This document shows positions 33,380 through 41,487 of a stretch of DNA of 64,000 nucleotides, piece after piece; within the stretch, counting starts at the first letter, position 1, and every line of letters starts with the position of its first letter. Position numbers and translations under genes: made by a program. The notes below the pieces were generated by a model. That model saw only the letters and a list, made by a program, of their open reading frames with translations, was not told the DNA's origin and did no database searches. Location: the NCBI GenBank assembly GCA_947168065.1, contig CAMVKH010000001.1:310001-374000 (forward strand), read 5' to 3'. The stretch is from an uncultured Bacteroidales bacterium (GTDB lineage Bacteria > Bacteroidota > Bacteroidia > Bacteroidales > UBA932).

Positions 33380-34852
33380 ATGAAATATAACACCATTGTC
33401 ATTCTATTGTTAATAATGCTAATAAGTCTTATTGACGCTTGCGAAATCATCCCCGAGGGTGACTCGTATTTCACGAACGATGTCTGCTTGACAAAAGCAA
33501 TTAGTCCCTGTCACCTTGACGACGACTCTATTCAGCCAACAGGAGTCATCCCAGAGAGACTTATCAAGTTGTACGTGAAATACTACATAGATCCACAAGA
33601 AATTAGCAACATTTCTCCTTATGTATTTGAGGATGACACTTTGTTCTATATTCTTAATTTACATAAAGGCGGTTGGAAAATTATCTCCGGTAATTCCAAG
33701 ACATCACCAATCCTGGCAGAATGTGGGAACGGCGCAATTGATCTTGACAATCCCGACATTCCTGTCCAGATTATGCTAAATGATGCGAAAAACACCATGC
33801 TTTCGCTCAGTTCCTCAAAAAAAACGAAAGATTTAGAGACCTCGAGAATATGGAATATCCTGCAATCAATTGATACTCGTATGTTTTCGAGAAGGAACCC
33901 AGATAGATCTACAGACGATCATTGGATTCAAGTTCTTGTATCAACATCCAGTTCGACTGTTGACTACGAGAATGTGTATCATCTGATCTCAACAACGTGG
34001 GATCAGGATTCTATCTGGAATATCAAGGCCCCTATCTCCAGTGGATGTCATTGTTTGGCAGGGTGTGTATCTGTGGCATTAGCGCAATTATTTTATTATT
34101 ATCATCACGAATACGGTTATCCTAACCGTTTATATCATAGTGTTTCCGTTAATAATAATCCCAATATATACCCTTTAAGAGATCAGATTATTCTTTTAGA
34201 TTCCGTGCAATTATCAACACGATGGAATTATATGAGGTTAACTAGAAACTCCAGTGGCAACTACGAATATGTGGCAGATTTGCTCGCGTATATTGGGAAA
34301 ACGATTTCTACGAATTACGGATTGAGCCTTAGTTCTGCGAATTTTGATGTTCAATTTCTTCATGACTTTGATCTAACCTGCAATAAATATGAGGCGAATT
34401 CCTGCGACTTTTCAACTACCGTCCTTGATTCTGTTTTCAATTACTTAAGAGCGAGTAAACCCCTGATGGTCACAAATCGGGCAACACAAGTCGATCAGGT
34501 TGGCCATGCTTGGATAATTGATGGATTCTCGATAAAGCAAGAAACCGTAAGTACTACTTATCAATTCTATTATGTTGATGATCCTTATGCATTGAATGGT
34601 ACTTATAATGGATATTCAATTGTTGGAATCTATTCCGATGATGAAATGGCATCTTTATACCCTAACTATATGAATGGGTTCCAGACAATTGATAATAATG
34701 TTCTTTATCACAAATTCTTTAGAATGAACTGGGGATTGAATAATGGGAATTATGACAACATTCTTCAAGACCTTCAAAACTGGTACTACGGCGATACTTG
34801 TTACTCGAACGGGATTAAATCGATATATTACAATATTCGGCGGAACAATTAA
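33380..34852 (+). CDS. C10 (streptopain-like) cysteine protease 1, lipoprotein
   Basis: The product has 490 residues from ATG 33380; the frame upstream overlaps the promoter. Lipoprotein signal ends MLISLIDAC. A pro-domain (about 25-190) contains DTLFYILNLHKGGWKIISG, like the inhibitory propeptide of streptopain. The catalytic domain has CLAGCVSVALAQ (nucleophile Cys229), HEYGYP, VGHAWIIDGF (His376) and FFRMNWGLNNG with the conserved Trp. It should be a surface-anchored zymogen activated by removal of the pro-domain. The gene is A+T-rich and followed 25 bases later by sigma factor 2. Family members in Bacteroides (Bfp) are linked to dedicated inhibitors; here serpins are the candidates. Confidence 0.92.
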   Translation: MKYNTIVILLLIMLISLIDACEIIPEGDSYFTNDVCLTKAISPCHLDDDSIQPTGVIPERLIKLYVKYYIDPQEISNISPYVFEDDTLFYILNLHKGGWKIISGNSKTSPILAECGNGAIDLDNPDIPVQIMLNDAKNTMLSLSSSKKTKDLETSRIWNILQSIDTRMFSRRNPDRSTDDHWIQVLVSTSSSTVDYENVYHLISTTWDQDSIWNIKAPISSGCHCLAGCVSVALAQLFYYYHHEYGYPNRLYHSVSVNNNPNIYPLRDQIILLDSVQLSTRWNYMRLTRNSSGNYEYVADLLAYIGKTISTNYGLSLSSANFDVQFLHDFDLTCNKYEANSCDFSTTVLDSVFNYLRASKPLMVTNRATQVDQVGHAWIIDGFSIKQETVSTTYQFYYVDDPYALNGTYNGYSIVGIYSDDEMASLYPNYMNGFQTIDNNVLYHKFFRMNWGLNNGNYDNILQDLQNWYYGDTCYSNGIKSIYYNIRRNN

Positions 34853-34865
34853 CTTGTGGAAATTG

Positions 34866-34873
34866 TATCTTTG
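34866..34873 (+). promoter_or_regulatory. -7 box of sigma factor 2
   Basis: TATCTTTG is followed by only 4 bases and the ATG at 34878, so the transcript would be leaderless. The housekeeping-type box separates the sigma gene's expression from that of the protease before it. Confidence 0.5.
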
Positions 34874-34877
34874 ATGA

Positions 34878-35462
34878 ATGATTCCTGCCACTGCTGAACA
34901 GGAAAGGGCATTGATTGGCGCGCTACGCGAGGGGAAAGAAGATGCGAAGCGTGTCTTTTACGAGCAGTTCTACTTATATCTTGCTGCCGTATGTATGCGT
35001 TATGTCCAGCGGGACGAAGATGTCAAAGATCTATTGCAAGACATTTTCTTAAAGATATTTACATGTTTTAATCGGTTCGCATACCGCGGATCAGGGTCTC
35101 TTCAAGCCTGGAGTCACCAGATTGCAGTCAATGAATCCCTGATGTACCTCCGGAAACGGAGAAGACATCCCACTGTGCCAATCGAATGGCACGATAAACA
35201 GTACGAAGACGATGATGATTATACCGAAGATCCCTCTATTGAAGACATTCCGCCTCAAGTGCTTCTTGAGATGATCCGGCGCCTGCCCGACCGGTACCGG
35301 ACCGTATTCAACCTGTTTATTTTCGAAGACATGAGTCATCGGGAGATTGCCTCCCTGCTCCATATCAAGGAAGATAGTTCCGCTTCGAATTTACATAGAG
35401 CCAAAGCGCTGCTGTCCAAATGGATAAAAGATTATTGGAATCAGAATAACCATGGAAGATAA
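34878..35462 (+). CDS. ECF-type RNA polymerase sigma factor (2)
   Basis: The product has 194 residues. It is a close relative of sigma factor 1 in sequence (both MIPATAE; EDVKDLLQDIFLKIF in region 2; LPDRYRTVFNLFIFEDMSH and ASNLHRAKALLSKW in region 4), yet its gene is markedly more A+T-rich. A few acidic residues (YEDDDDYTEDP) are inserted between regions 2 and 4. It overlaps the barrel-partner gene by 11 bases. It probably drives C10 and serpin genes nearby through the ACGCAAC/G motif. Confidence 0.93.
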   Translation: MIPATAEQERALIGALREGKEDAKRVFYEQFYLYLAAVCMRYVQRDEDVKDLLQDIFLKIFTCFNRFAYRGSGSLQAWSHQIAVNESLMYLRKRRRHPTVPIEWHDKQYEDDDDYTEDPSIEDIPPQVLLEMIRRLPDRYRTVFNLFIFEDMSHREIASLLHIKEDSSASNLHRAKALLSKWIKDYWNQNNHGR

Positions 35463-36519
35463 ATGGAAACAGAAATTCAGGGACAAGTTTGACGAATTTC
35501 AGCCGGAAGCCGTCATTCCTGAATTTGTCCCTGTAATCCACAATAAAAACAATTTGATATGGTTGCCAATTGCCACTATTGCCGCGGCAATCGTAACTAT
35601 CATCATCTGTCTCCAAGTATATCACGGACAAAACTTAATGGTCGGTCCTATTGTTAATCGCATGATCGTCGAACCGACAGCCGTCCTTCAGGAGCAACCA
35701 TTAACTCTTCCCGTCAGGCCAATATCTTCACCAATCTGCAAGGAAGCATTGGCATCTACTCCTTTGACTGAACCAATCATTCCCTCCACAATAGTCCTAA
35801 ACGAAGATCATACGGAAACAATAGGACACGATTATCAGCAAGATACCACTCAGCAAACAAAGCAGATTGAGAGCCCTATTCCCTTTGAATTTAATGAAAC
35901 TGTCTCTGCTAAATCAGGTACGCGCGTTACGCTACAGCTAAAGGGAGCACCTTTCATAGGAAAGACGAATGACGTGCATCCTTTTGGTAAATTTGCAGGA
36001 GTTGGAAAGGCTGATACGACATATACTTATCATTTACCTTTGAAAGCAAGCCTTTCCTTGTGCATTCCTCTTACCCCTTCCCTCTCCTTGGAAAGCGGCA
36101 TCAGTTACCGATACCATTCCGCAACATGGATCTTTCGAGTCGACAATTCCATTGAGGAACAAGCAGTCTTTCGCCAACATTACGTGGGAATACCCTTAAA
36201 ATTCAATTACTGTTTATTTAAACAGAAAAAGACGACTGTTTATACCGCTATCGGGGAAGAAACGTTCTTCAGAATTCATGGGATAGAAGACCATTATCAC
36301 TATTCTAATCATTGGTTCACTCGTCAACTAGAAGGACATCCCCTTACTTGTTCTCTCATTGCGGCCGTCGGGTTGGATTTTCGATTAACTCCTCATATCA
36401 GCCTTTATACAGAACCCGGCTTCTCTTGGCAATTCTTGAATACATGGGATGCTCCGGATTATTATCAGAATCATCCAGTCTCATTAGACCTTAACATCGG
36501 CATGAGATTACGTCTATAG
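35452..36519 (+). CDS. Sigma-coupled membrane-anchored beta-barrel protein (2)
   Basis: The product has 355 residues, overlapping the sigma gene by 11 bases. The layout equals partner 1: a short charged head (MEDKWKQKFRDKFDEF), one transmembrane segment (LIWLPIATIAAAIVTIIIC, about 35-53), a Thr/Pro-rich linker to about 155, and a barrel-like domain (LSLESGISYRYHS, HYVGIPLKFNYCLF, ISLYTEPGFSWQF) ending LNIGMRLRL. The sequence has diverged widely from partner 1 except in this frame of motifs. Probably an anti-sigma or signal-transfer protein. The hipA/SIS relic begins 4 bases after its stop. Confidence 0.76.
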   Translation: MEDKWKQKFRDKFDEFQPEAVIPEFVPVIHNKNNLIWLPIATIAAAIVTIIICLQVYHGQNLMVGPIVNRMIVEPTAVLQEQPLTLPVRPISSPICKEALASTPLTEPIIPSTIVLNEDHTETIGHDYQQDTTQQTKQIESPIPFEFNETVSAKSGTRVTLQLKGAPFIGKTNDVHPFGKFAGVGKADTTYTYHLPLKASLSLCIPLTPSLSLESGISYRYHSATWIFRVDNSIEEQAVFRQHYVGIPLKFNYCLFKQKKTTVYTAIGEETFFRIHGIEDHYHYSNHWFTRQLEGHPLTCSLIAAVGLDFRLTPHISLYTEPGFSWQFLNTWDAPDYYQNHPVSLDLNIGMRLRL

Positions 36520-36522
36520 GAT

Positions 36523-36633
36523 TGCTGCCATCCACAAATCAAGCAGCTTACGCTGCTGTTCTTCCGTCAACGGGCTTTTCTTTGTCTGCAGCATTGACTC
36601 GGTGGTATTCCTGGATGCAGGCGTCGAGGCGTT
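36523..36633 (-). pseudogene. Fused relic of hipA tail and SIS-gene tail
   Basis: Bases 36523-36601 match the 3' end of hipA (39573-39651) at 77 of 79 positions. Bases 36601-36633 match the 3' end of the SIS gene (41508-41540) at 31 of 33. Order and orientation are those of the intact locus, but the 1.86 kb between (most of hipA, all of hipB and the hairpin) is missing. It is a footprint of a duplication followed by deletion; it now separates barrel gene 2 from C10 protease 2. The rest of the gap 36634-36755 holds only the promoter motif. Confidence 0.85.
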
Positions 36634-36696
36634 TGGAAACCAAAGCCACGAAAAGATAATGTTTACGCTAATGACCATAAGCTATTTATGTATCTG

Positions 36697-36725
36697 ACGC
36701 AAGATTGCAAATGGGTGGCATTTAT
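36697..36725 (+). promoter_or_regulatory. ECF-type promoter motif before C10 protease 2
   Basis: ACGCAAG (36697-36703), 13 bases, then GGCATTTATT (36717-36726): same words and same spacing as before C10 protease 1, 30 bases before the ATG, in otherwise different sequence. Confidence 0.65.
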
Positions 36726-36755
36726 TGTTTGTATTTATTATTAATCTATTTTTAA

Positions 36756-38156
36756 ATGAATATCTTTCTCCACCATTTCCTCTCTCTTAGTCTATTTGTA
36801 ACACTGCTATCTGCTTGTTCGAATCTATCTCAAAGTGTTGACCTCTATGATAATGACGATCAACTCCATGGGGATAAGTTGTCAATCATTGCAAACAATG
36901 TATTTATCTCTGAAGATGACGCTGTAAGAGTTGCTCTTCTTTATAATAAACGCAATGACCCATTCACCAAGTCATCCATGAGCAATCGAGAAGTATGTGG
37001 TGTTCAAACGCTTCAACTATCCGACGGACAACCATGTATCTACGTCATCAATTATGCTAATAAACAAGGGTTCACTCTTGTTAGTGCCACTCGTCATTAC
37101 TACCCCATTTTAGCTAATTCAGATAAAGGGAACTTTGATGAAGTGTATACTAATAGTGGAATTAGAATCTGGCTCTCAGAACAGAAAGCATGCATAGAAT
37201 ACTCACTTAAGCAGGCAGAAGGAACAAATACGTATACAGAACTATGGAAATCGTTCGAAAACCACTCATCATCCCTTCCCACAAAAAGTGATGATATCAA
37301 TACTGTCCGTTCTGCATTTATCTCTCAATATGAGAATAATGGATATGATTGTTACTCTCTATCCGATCTTGAGGGAGTTCTCCCTTCATCAATCTATGAT
37401 AGTTGGTGCGTTCAGGCCGAAGCATTGTCGAATCCTAACTACAATTATCTTTATACTTCTATTGTAACAAGGTATGTCAGTCAATATCATTCAGTAGTTG
37501 GCCCTCTAACCACAACAAAATGGGGTCAAGATAGCCCATACAACTACTTAATTCCCGGTAATAAGCTAATTGGATGTGTCGCTGTTGCTATGGGACAAAT
37601 TATGAGGAAACACGAATATCCATCCTCTATCAGCTGGAATAATATGCCAGATTCCTTGGGTTCTACTCCTTCTTTTTATGTTGCAAACTTACTTTATCAA
37701 CTTGCAGAAGATGTACATACACAATATGGCTATAGTTCTTCCATTGCAACTGACACAGCGGCTCTAAATGTATTGAAAAACAAATACGACTATTACGCAA
37801 ACTGGATTTTACATAGCGATGATTCTACTCGTCTATCGATCTCTGAGGGCAACCCTGTATATACAGGCGGTTATGTAAGCTCTTCCCCGACCGCTTCTGG
37901 ACACAGCTGGGTTTGCGATGGCTTTGATGATGTTACTTTATATTATACTTACCAACTACATATAGTTTCTATTTCTGAACCTCTCCATTACGAACAGACC
38001 GGACAACCTTATTACAATAATAGTCAATATACCTATTGGAGATACAACTGGGGATTTAAAGGTAATGGCGATGGATTCTATTTAACACCGCAATATAATA
38101 TTTCGCACATATATGCCTATGACCGAACTGATATGATCATTCGCAAAAAAAACTAG
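36756..38156 (+). CDS. C10 (streptopain-like) cysteine protease 2, lipoprotein
   Basis: The product has 466 residues. The signal ends LFVTLLSAC, giving a lipoprotein. The pro-domain (about 40-215) contains YVINYANKQGFTLVSATR, typical of the streptopain propeptide. The catalytic domain has LIGCVAVAMGQIMRKHEYP (Cys274), SGHSWVCDGFD (His383) and YWRYNWGFKGNGDGFY with the conserved Trp/Asn region. It should be an active surface zymogen. It is A+T-rich like protease 1 but not a close copy of it. Serpin 4 follows 65 bases later on the same strand with its own promoter motif, so protease and candidate inhibitor are paired. Confidence 0.93.
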   Translation: MNIFLHHFLSLSLFVTLLSACSNLSQSVDLYDNDDQLHGDKLSIIANNVFISEDDAVRVALLYNKRNDPFTKSSMSNREVCGVQTLQLSDGQPCIYVINYANKQGFTLVSATRHYYPILANSDKGNFDEVYTNSGIRIWLSEQKACIEYSLKQAEGTNTYTELWKSFENHSSSLPTKSDDINTVRSAFISQYENNGYDCYSLSDLEGVLPSSIYDSWCVQAEALSNPNYNYLYTSIVTRYVSQYHSVVGPLTTTKWGQDSPYNYLIPGNKLIGCVAVAMGQIMRKHEYPSSISWNNMPDSLGSTPSFYVANLLYQLAEDVHTQYGYSSSIATDTAALNVLKNKYDYYANWILHSDDSTRLSISEGNPVYTGGYVSSSPTASGHSWVCDGFDDVTLYYTYQLHIVSISEPLHYEQTGQPYYNNSQYTYWRYNWGFKGNGDGFYLTPQYNISHIYAYDRTDMIIRKKN

Positions 38157-38162
38157 ACCCCA

Positions 38163-38193
38163 ACGCAACCTTTTGCTTAATAATTACATCTAT
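38163..38193 (+). promoter_or_regulatory. ECF-type promoter motif before serpin 4
   Basis: ACGCAACCTTTTG starts at 38163 and CATCTAT lies at 38187-38193 (offset 24), 28 bases before ATG 38222. Offset and wording equal those of the site before sigma factor 3. Confidence 0.6.
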
Positions 38194-38221
38194 TTAATAT
38201 ACTATCAACTACTCAAGCATT

Positions 38222-39475
38222 ATGAAAAGCATACATCCATTAAGAGATGTACTAACCCTGAACCTACTTTGCTTTTTGTTAATCCCGGTTGGATGCAGTG
38301 ACTTGACGGCCGACGATGGTCTGGAGAACAATGCACCGATGCCTATCGTGCTGACTAAAAGCCAGCAGGAGATAGCTGCTGCGGAAAATGACTTCGCGTT
38401 CGACTTAGTGAGAGAAGTGTATCGTGAAAAGCCGGATGAGACACTTTTCCTCTCTCCGCTGGGAGTATCGATTGTCTCTTGTATGCTGGCCAACGGTGCG
38501 GAAGGGAAGACCTATAATGAAATTGTACAGGCGATTGGATTGAAGGATTATCCTCTTCAACAGGTTAACGACTACTATTCGATGATGGTCAAGGCGCTTG
38601 AAGGGGCGGACAAAAACGTTTCATTCTCCCTTGCCAATTCTTTGTGGTTGGCCAAAGACTTGTCTTTGAAGAAAGACTTCCGCACGAATATCGGCAGAAT
38701 CTACGAAGCTGATTCATTCTCGGTAAACTTCGGCAACGCCGGTACGCTTAATCAAGTCAACAAATGGTGCAGCGAAAAGACTTCCGGTCTGATCCCAAAA
38801 ATGTTTGATTATTTGAGTCCTCAAACTCGCTTGATGCTTGTCAATGCGCTATATTTCCAAGGATCATGGGCAGCCCCTTTCCCTCAAGATCAAACGCAGG
38901 AAGATGTGTTCTATACCCTTTCAGGCCAGAAGAAATCAGTTCCGTTCATGAAAGTATCCGCCAATCTGTATGGCTACAAGGACGACGAGGTTTCCGTTGT
39001 CAAGATACCCTACGGAAACGGATCGTTTTTGATGGAGGCCATTATTCCCTCCAACGATTTCAAATTATTCTTAGGCGGTCTATCCAACGAACAGCTAAAA
39101 AAATGGGACTTGTCAAATTGTGAAAAGATATCACTCAAGTTCCCTAAATTCACGACCGAATATGACACGAAAGAAATGTTGAAAGTGGTATTGACACAGC
39201 TAGGCATGGCTACTGCCTTTATGCCAGATGCGGATTTTTCCATGATTTCAGACGAACCACTCCATATCGATGAATTCCGGCAGAAAACCTACCTTGCCGT
39301 TGATGAGAAAGGAACGGAAGCTGCCGCTGTCACTGTCGCTAGATTTCAAAAGGGAGAATTCGTTGGTGCTAATCCCGAATACGTCAACATGTCCTTCGAC
39401 CACCCCTTTGTATTCTTGATCCGTGAAGCCAGCACAGGAGTTATATTATTTGCTGGTTGTTTTACGGGCAATTAA
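38222..39475 (+). CDS. Serpin 4 (lipoprotein)
   Basis: The product has 417 residues; the signal ends LLIPVGC. Serpin body: LSPLGVSIVSCMLANGAEG, VNKWCSEKTSGLIP and VNALYFQGSWAAPFP. The hinge DEKGTEAAAV is fully canonical for inhibitors. The loop VARFQKGEFVGANPEY is longer and basic (Arg, Lys), pointing to a target with trypsin-like or Lys/Arg taste, unlike the other three serpins. It lies directly after C10 protease 2. A terminator follows. Base composition is intermediate between the A+T-rich proteases and the surrounding genome. Confidence 0.93.
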   Translation: MKSIHPLRDVLTLNLLCFLLIPVGCSDLTADDGLENNAPMPIVLTKSQQEIAAAENDFAFDLVREVYREKPDETLFLSPLGVSIVSCMLANGAEGKTYNEIVQAIGLKDYPLQQVNDYYSMMVKALEGADKNVSFSLANSLWLAKDLSLKKDFRTNIGRIYEADSFSVNFGNAGTLNQVNKWCSEKTSGLIPKMFDYLSPQTRLMLVNALYFQGSWAAPFPQDQTQEDVFYTLSGQKKSVPFMKVSANLYGYKDDEVSVVKIPYGNGSFLMEAIIPSNDFKLFLGGLSNEQLKKWDLSNCEKISLKFPKFTTEYDTKEMLKVVLTQLGMATAFMPDADFSMISDEPLHIDEFRQKTYLAVDEKGTEAAAVTVARFQKGEFVGANPEYVNMSFDHPFVFLIREASTGVILFAGCFTGN

Positions 39476-39515
39476 TATCTGGAGCGTAAAGCACTGAACA
39501 TCAACAATACGCTGA

Positions 39516-39552
39516 AAACAGCCCCTGTTCTTCGAACGGGGGCTGTTTGTTG
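39516..39552. terminator. Terminator between serpin 4 and hipA
   Basis: AAACAGCCCC (39516-39525) pairs with GGGGCTGTTT (39539-39548), extended by a T-G pair and GTTC/GAAC around a TTC loop. T-rich flanks on one side and A-rich on the other allow it to work for both convergent genes. Confidence 0.85.
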
Positions 39553-39566
39553 TAACCATTTGTGAA

Positions 39567-41042
39567 TCAGCCTGCTGCCATCCACAAATCAAGCAGATTA
39601 CGCTGCTGTTCTTCCGTCAACGGGCTTTTCATTGTCTGCAGCATTGACTCGTACTGCGGATTCTTCTTCGTGAATACCTTTCGCTTTTCCTGGCCATCTA
39701 TTTTTGCATAGAGGTGAATGTTGCCGGAGTCCGTCACTTCAAACCGGACCAGATCTGAAGCCGTATCCGGCCTGTCGAAAACGTCAGGCAACAGTTCTGC
39801 AAGACGAGACTGAATGATATCCCTGAATAGTGGCGCTACACCGTTTTCCGCTGCCAAAGACCTGAAATTTCTGAGCGAATCCTTCACCTGGTCGATGTAT
39901 TTCGCCGGATTCTTGATATCGTTCTGGGCGGCGAAGGACAGCAAGTCAGCAGAAGTAATGTCTTCATGCTTGCCACGGATGGAGAATTCGTGCCGTTTCT
40001 CCGGAATTACCGCCGTTTTCAGGATGAAACACAGATCGTATGCGGGCGCAATATGCCACGAGCCATCCTTTTCCATGATGAAAGAGAAGTTCTTGGCGTG
40101 GTCATCCGTGTTGTTGGAGAAGACATTGAACACCATCCGCAGGTAGAGTTCGTTCAGTTCTTCCTGTGGAATGGAAAGCTGCCTGCAGGTTGAAAACAGA
40201 TCTTCGTAGCAATACGCTGCAGGATTGACTGCGGCGAGCGTTTGTGTAAAGACTTTCTCTCCGTCACGCCTGTCGAAACGCTCTGTCAGGAAATGGCTGA
40301 TACCCTCCACCTCTATCAACCGGGAAGGCATCATCGTGATTCCGGCACGAAGGGCCAGGTCGTACCAGGTTTTCTCAAGCTCGGAAAGACAAAACTCCGG
40401 CGTGTTGAACTTGAGGATGTAATACTTCCGGTCTCTCCGGGACGATGTCTGACCGGAGAAGATATTCCCCCTGGCGTCTATCGAGATAATGGCTTTCTTG
40501 AAACGGCCGCCGGCTGAGGTGCCTACAGCCATCAAAGCCTTCTGCGTGAGCGTTTCCTCCGGAGAAATGATGGCATGCGCACGTTCCTGCTCGATCTTCT
40601 TTGCAAGCTCGTACAGTCTTGGAATCACCAGCTTCTCATTGGCATCGAAGGCTTCCTCGCTGCAAGGGACGAATTCGAGGGCTCCCATCGCGCGGTTACC
40701 TACGAAGGAGAGTTTTGCCAAAGGTGTCTTGTCTTTCTCGTGATAATGATGCTCGGCAAACCACTGGTCAAAGAGGGTATTGCCCCAGTCATCCGGAAGC
40801 GAGTCGGCGATGAAAGGCGGAAGTTTTTGATATTTAGCCAATTCGGTATTTCCATAGATAGCGAAACGGGCCGCAGGACTCTTTGATGAGGCCACCAGCG
40901 GAGCGATATCCAGCCCAGATTCAAGATAATCCCTGGAAAAGAAAAAATACGAATTGTTGTTTGCCGGGTCCCAACAGAGCTGTCCGATCTCCCGTCCCCA
41001 AAGATTCACGCTCAATCGACCCGTTTCAAAGTTCCTAGCCAT
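39567..41042 (-). CDS. hipA: HipA-type serine/threonine kinase toxin
   Basis: The product has 491 residues. The N-terminal domain (GRLSVNLWGREIGQLCW) is followed by the kinase core: VGTSAGGRFKKAIIS (phosphate loop), NNTDDHAKNFSFI (catalytic Asp and Asn-metal region) and HIAPAYDLCF (the DFG-equivalent DL). HipA proteins phosphorylate targets such as glutamyl-tRNA synthetase and induce dormancy. It overlaps the HTH gene hipB by 8 bases, the standard antitoxin-first order. The DNA is moderately G+C-rich, unlike the protease island next to it. Part of its 3' end is duplicated at 36523-36601. Confidence 0.94.
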   Translation of the reverse strand: MARNFETGRLSVNLWGREIGQLCWDPANNNSYFFFSRDYLESGLDIAPLVASSKSPAARFAIYGNTELAKYQKLPPFIADSLPDDWGNTLFDQWFAEHHYHEKDKTPLAKLSFVGNRAMGALEFVPCSEEAFDANEKLVIPRLYELAKKIEQERAHAIISPEETLTQKALMAVGTSAGGRFKKAIISIDARGNIFSGQTSSRRDRKYYILKFNTPEFCLSELEKTWYDLALRAGITMMPSRLIEVEGISHFLTERFDRRDGEKVFTQTLAAVNPAAYCYEDLFSTCRQLSIPQEELNELYLRMVFNVFSNNTDDHAKNFSFIMEKDGSWHIAPAYDLCFILKTAVIPEKRHEFSIRGKHEDITSADLLSFAAQNDIKNPAKYIDQVKDSLRNFRSLAAENGVAPLFRDIIQSRLAELLPDVFDRPDTASDLVRFEVTDSGNIHLYAKIDGQEKRKVFTKKNPQYESMLQTMKSPLTEEQQRNLLDLWMAAG

Positions 41043-41343
41043 TGTTCTTCCTCCTCACTCTCTGTTGCTGATGCTGCGAGACCTTCAAGTAGGGATTCGC
41101 AGGCTGCTCCGGAATCAGTTCGTCGAAACGGTCCAAAAGCCCGACCTGTCTGAGCAGTGCCATAAGATTCGTGACATTCATGTTCGAAATCGTTCCGGTT
41201 TCAAACTTATGGATGGTTGACACAGAAACACCTGCCATCCTGGCCAGATCATCTTGGGAAAGATTGACCAGCAACCTGTAATCCTTGAACCGCAAGCCCA
41301 GCATTTGCAAGATCTGGGTATTCGAGTATTTCTTCAGGTCCAT
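41035..41343 (-). CDS. hipB: HipB-type HTH antitoxin
   Basis: The product has 102 residues. A Cro/CI-type helix-turn-helix covers about 18-70 (RLLVNLSQDDLARMAGVSVS, then TIHKFETG). The C-terminal tail is basic (HQQQRVRRKN). It binds its own promoter and HipA. The region before it (41344-41427) is very A+T-rich with several TTAATTA-like palindromes that could be its operators. Confidence 0.92.
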   Translation of the reverse strand: MDLKKYSNTQILQMLGLRFKDYRLLVNLSQDDLARMAGVSVSTIHKFETGTISNMNVTNLMALLRQVGLLDRFDELIPEQPANPYLKVSQHQQQRVRRKNNG

Positions 41344-41427
41344 ATCGCATCTATATTTCTCGATGCAAATATAATTAATTAAAGGTTAATATTAAAAATT
41401 ATAATTAAACTTTATTTAATTACAATA

Positions 41428-41469
41428 TAGTGACGGATACGGCCGCTCTTGCGGCCGTATCCGTCACTA
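41428..41469. terminator. Perfect 19-bp hairpin between SIS gene and hipB
   Basis: TAGTGACGGATACGGCCGC pairs perfectly with the following complementary arm around a TCTT loop. No long T-run follows on the minus strand, only A+T-rich sequence, so it may end the amino-sugar operon transcript or stabilise its 3' end. It is G+C-rich in A+T-rich surroundings. Confidence 0.6.
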
Positions 41470-41487
41470 CGATAGAAAACGGGCCGT

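Noticed and set aside
39567..41343. hipBA as part of the A+T-rich protease island
   Set aside because: Its composition matches the surrounding genome more than the island, and a terminator separates it from serpin 4; only the tail relic links them.
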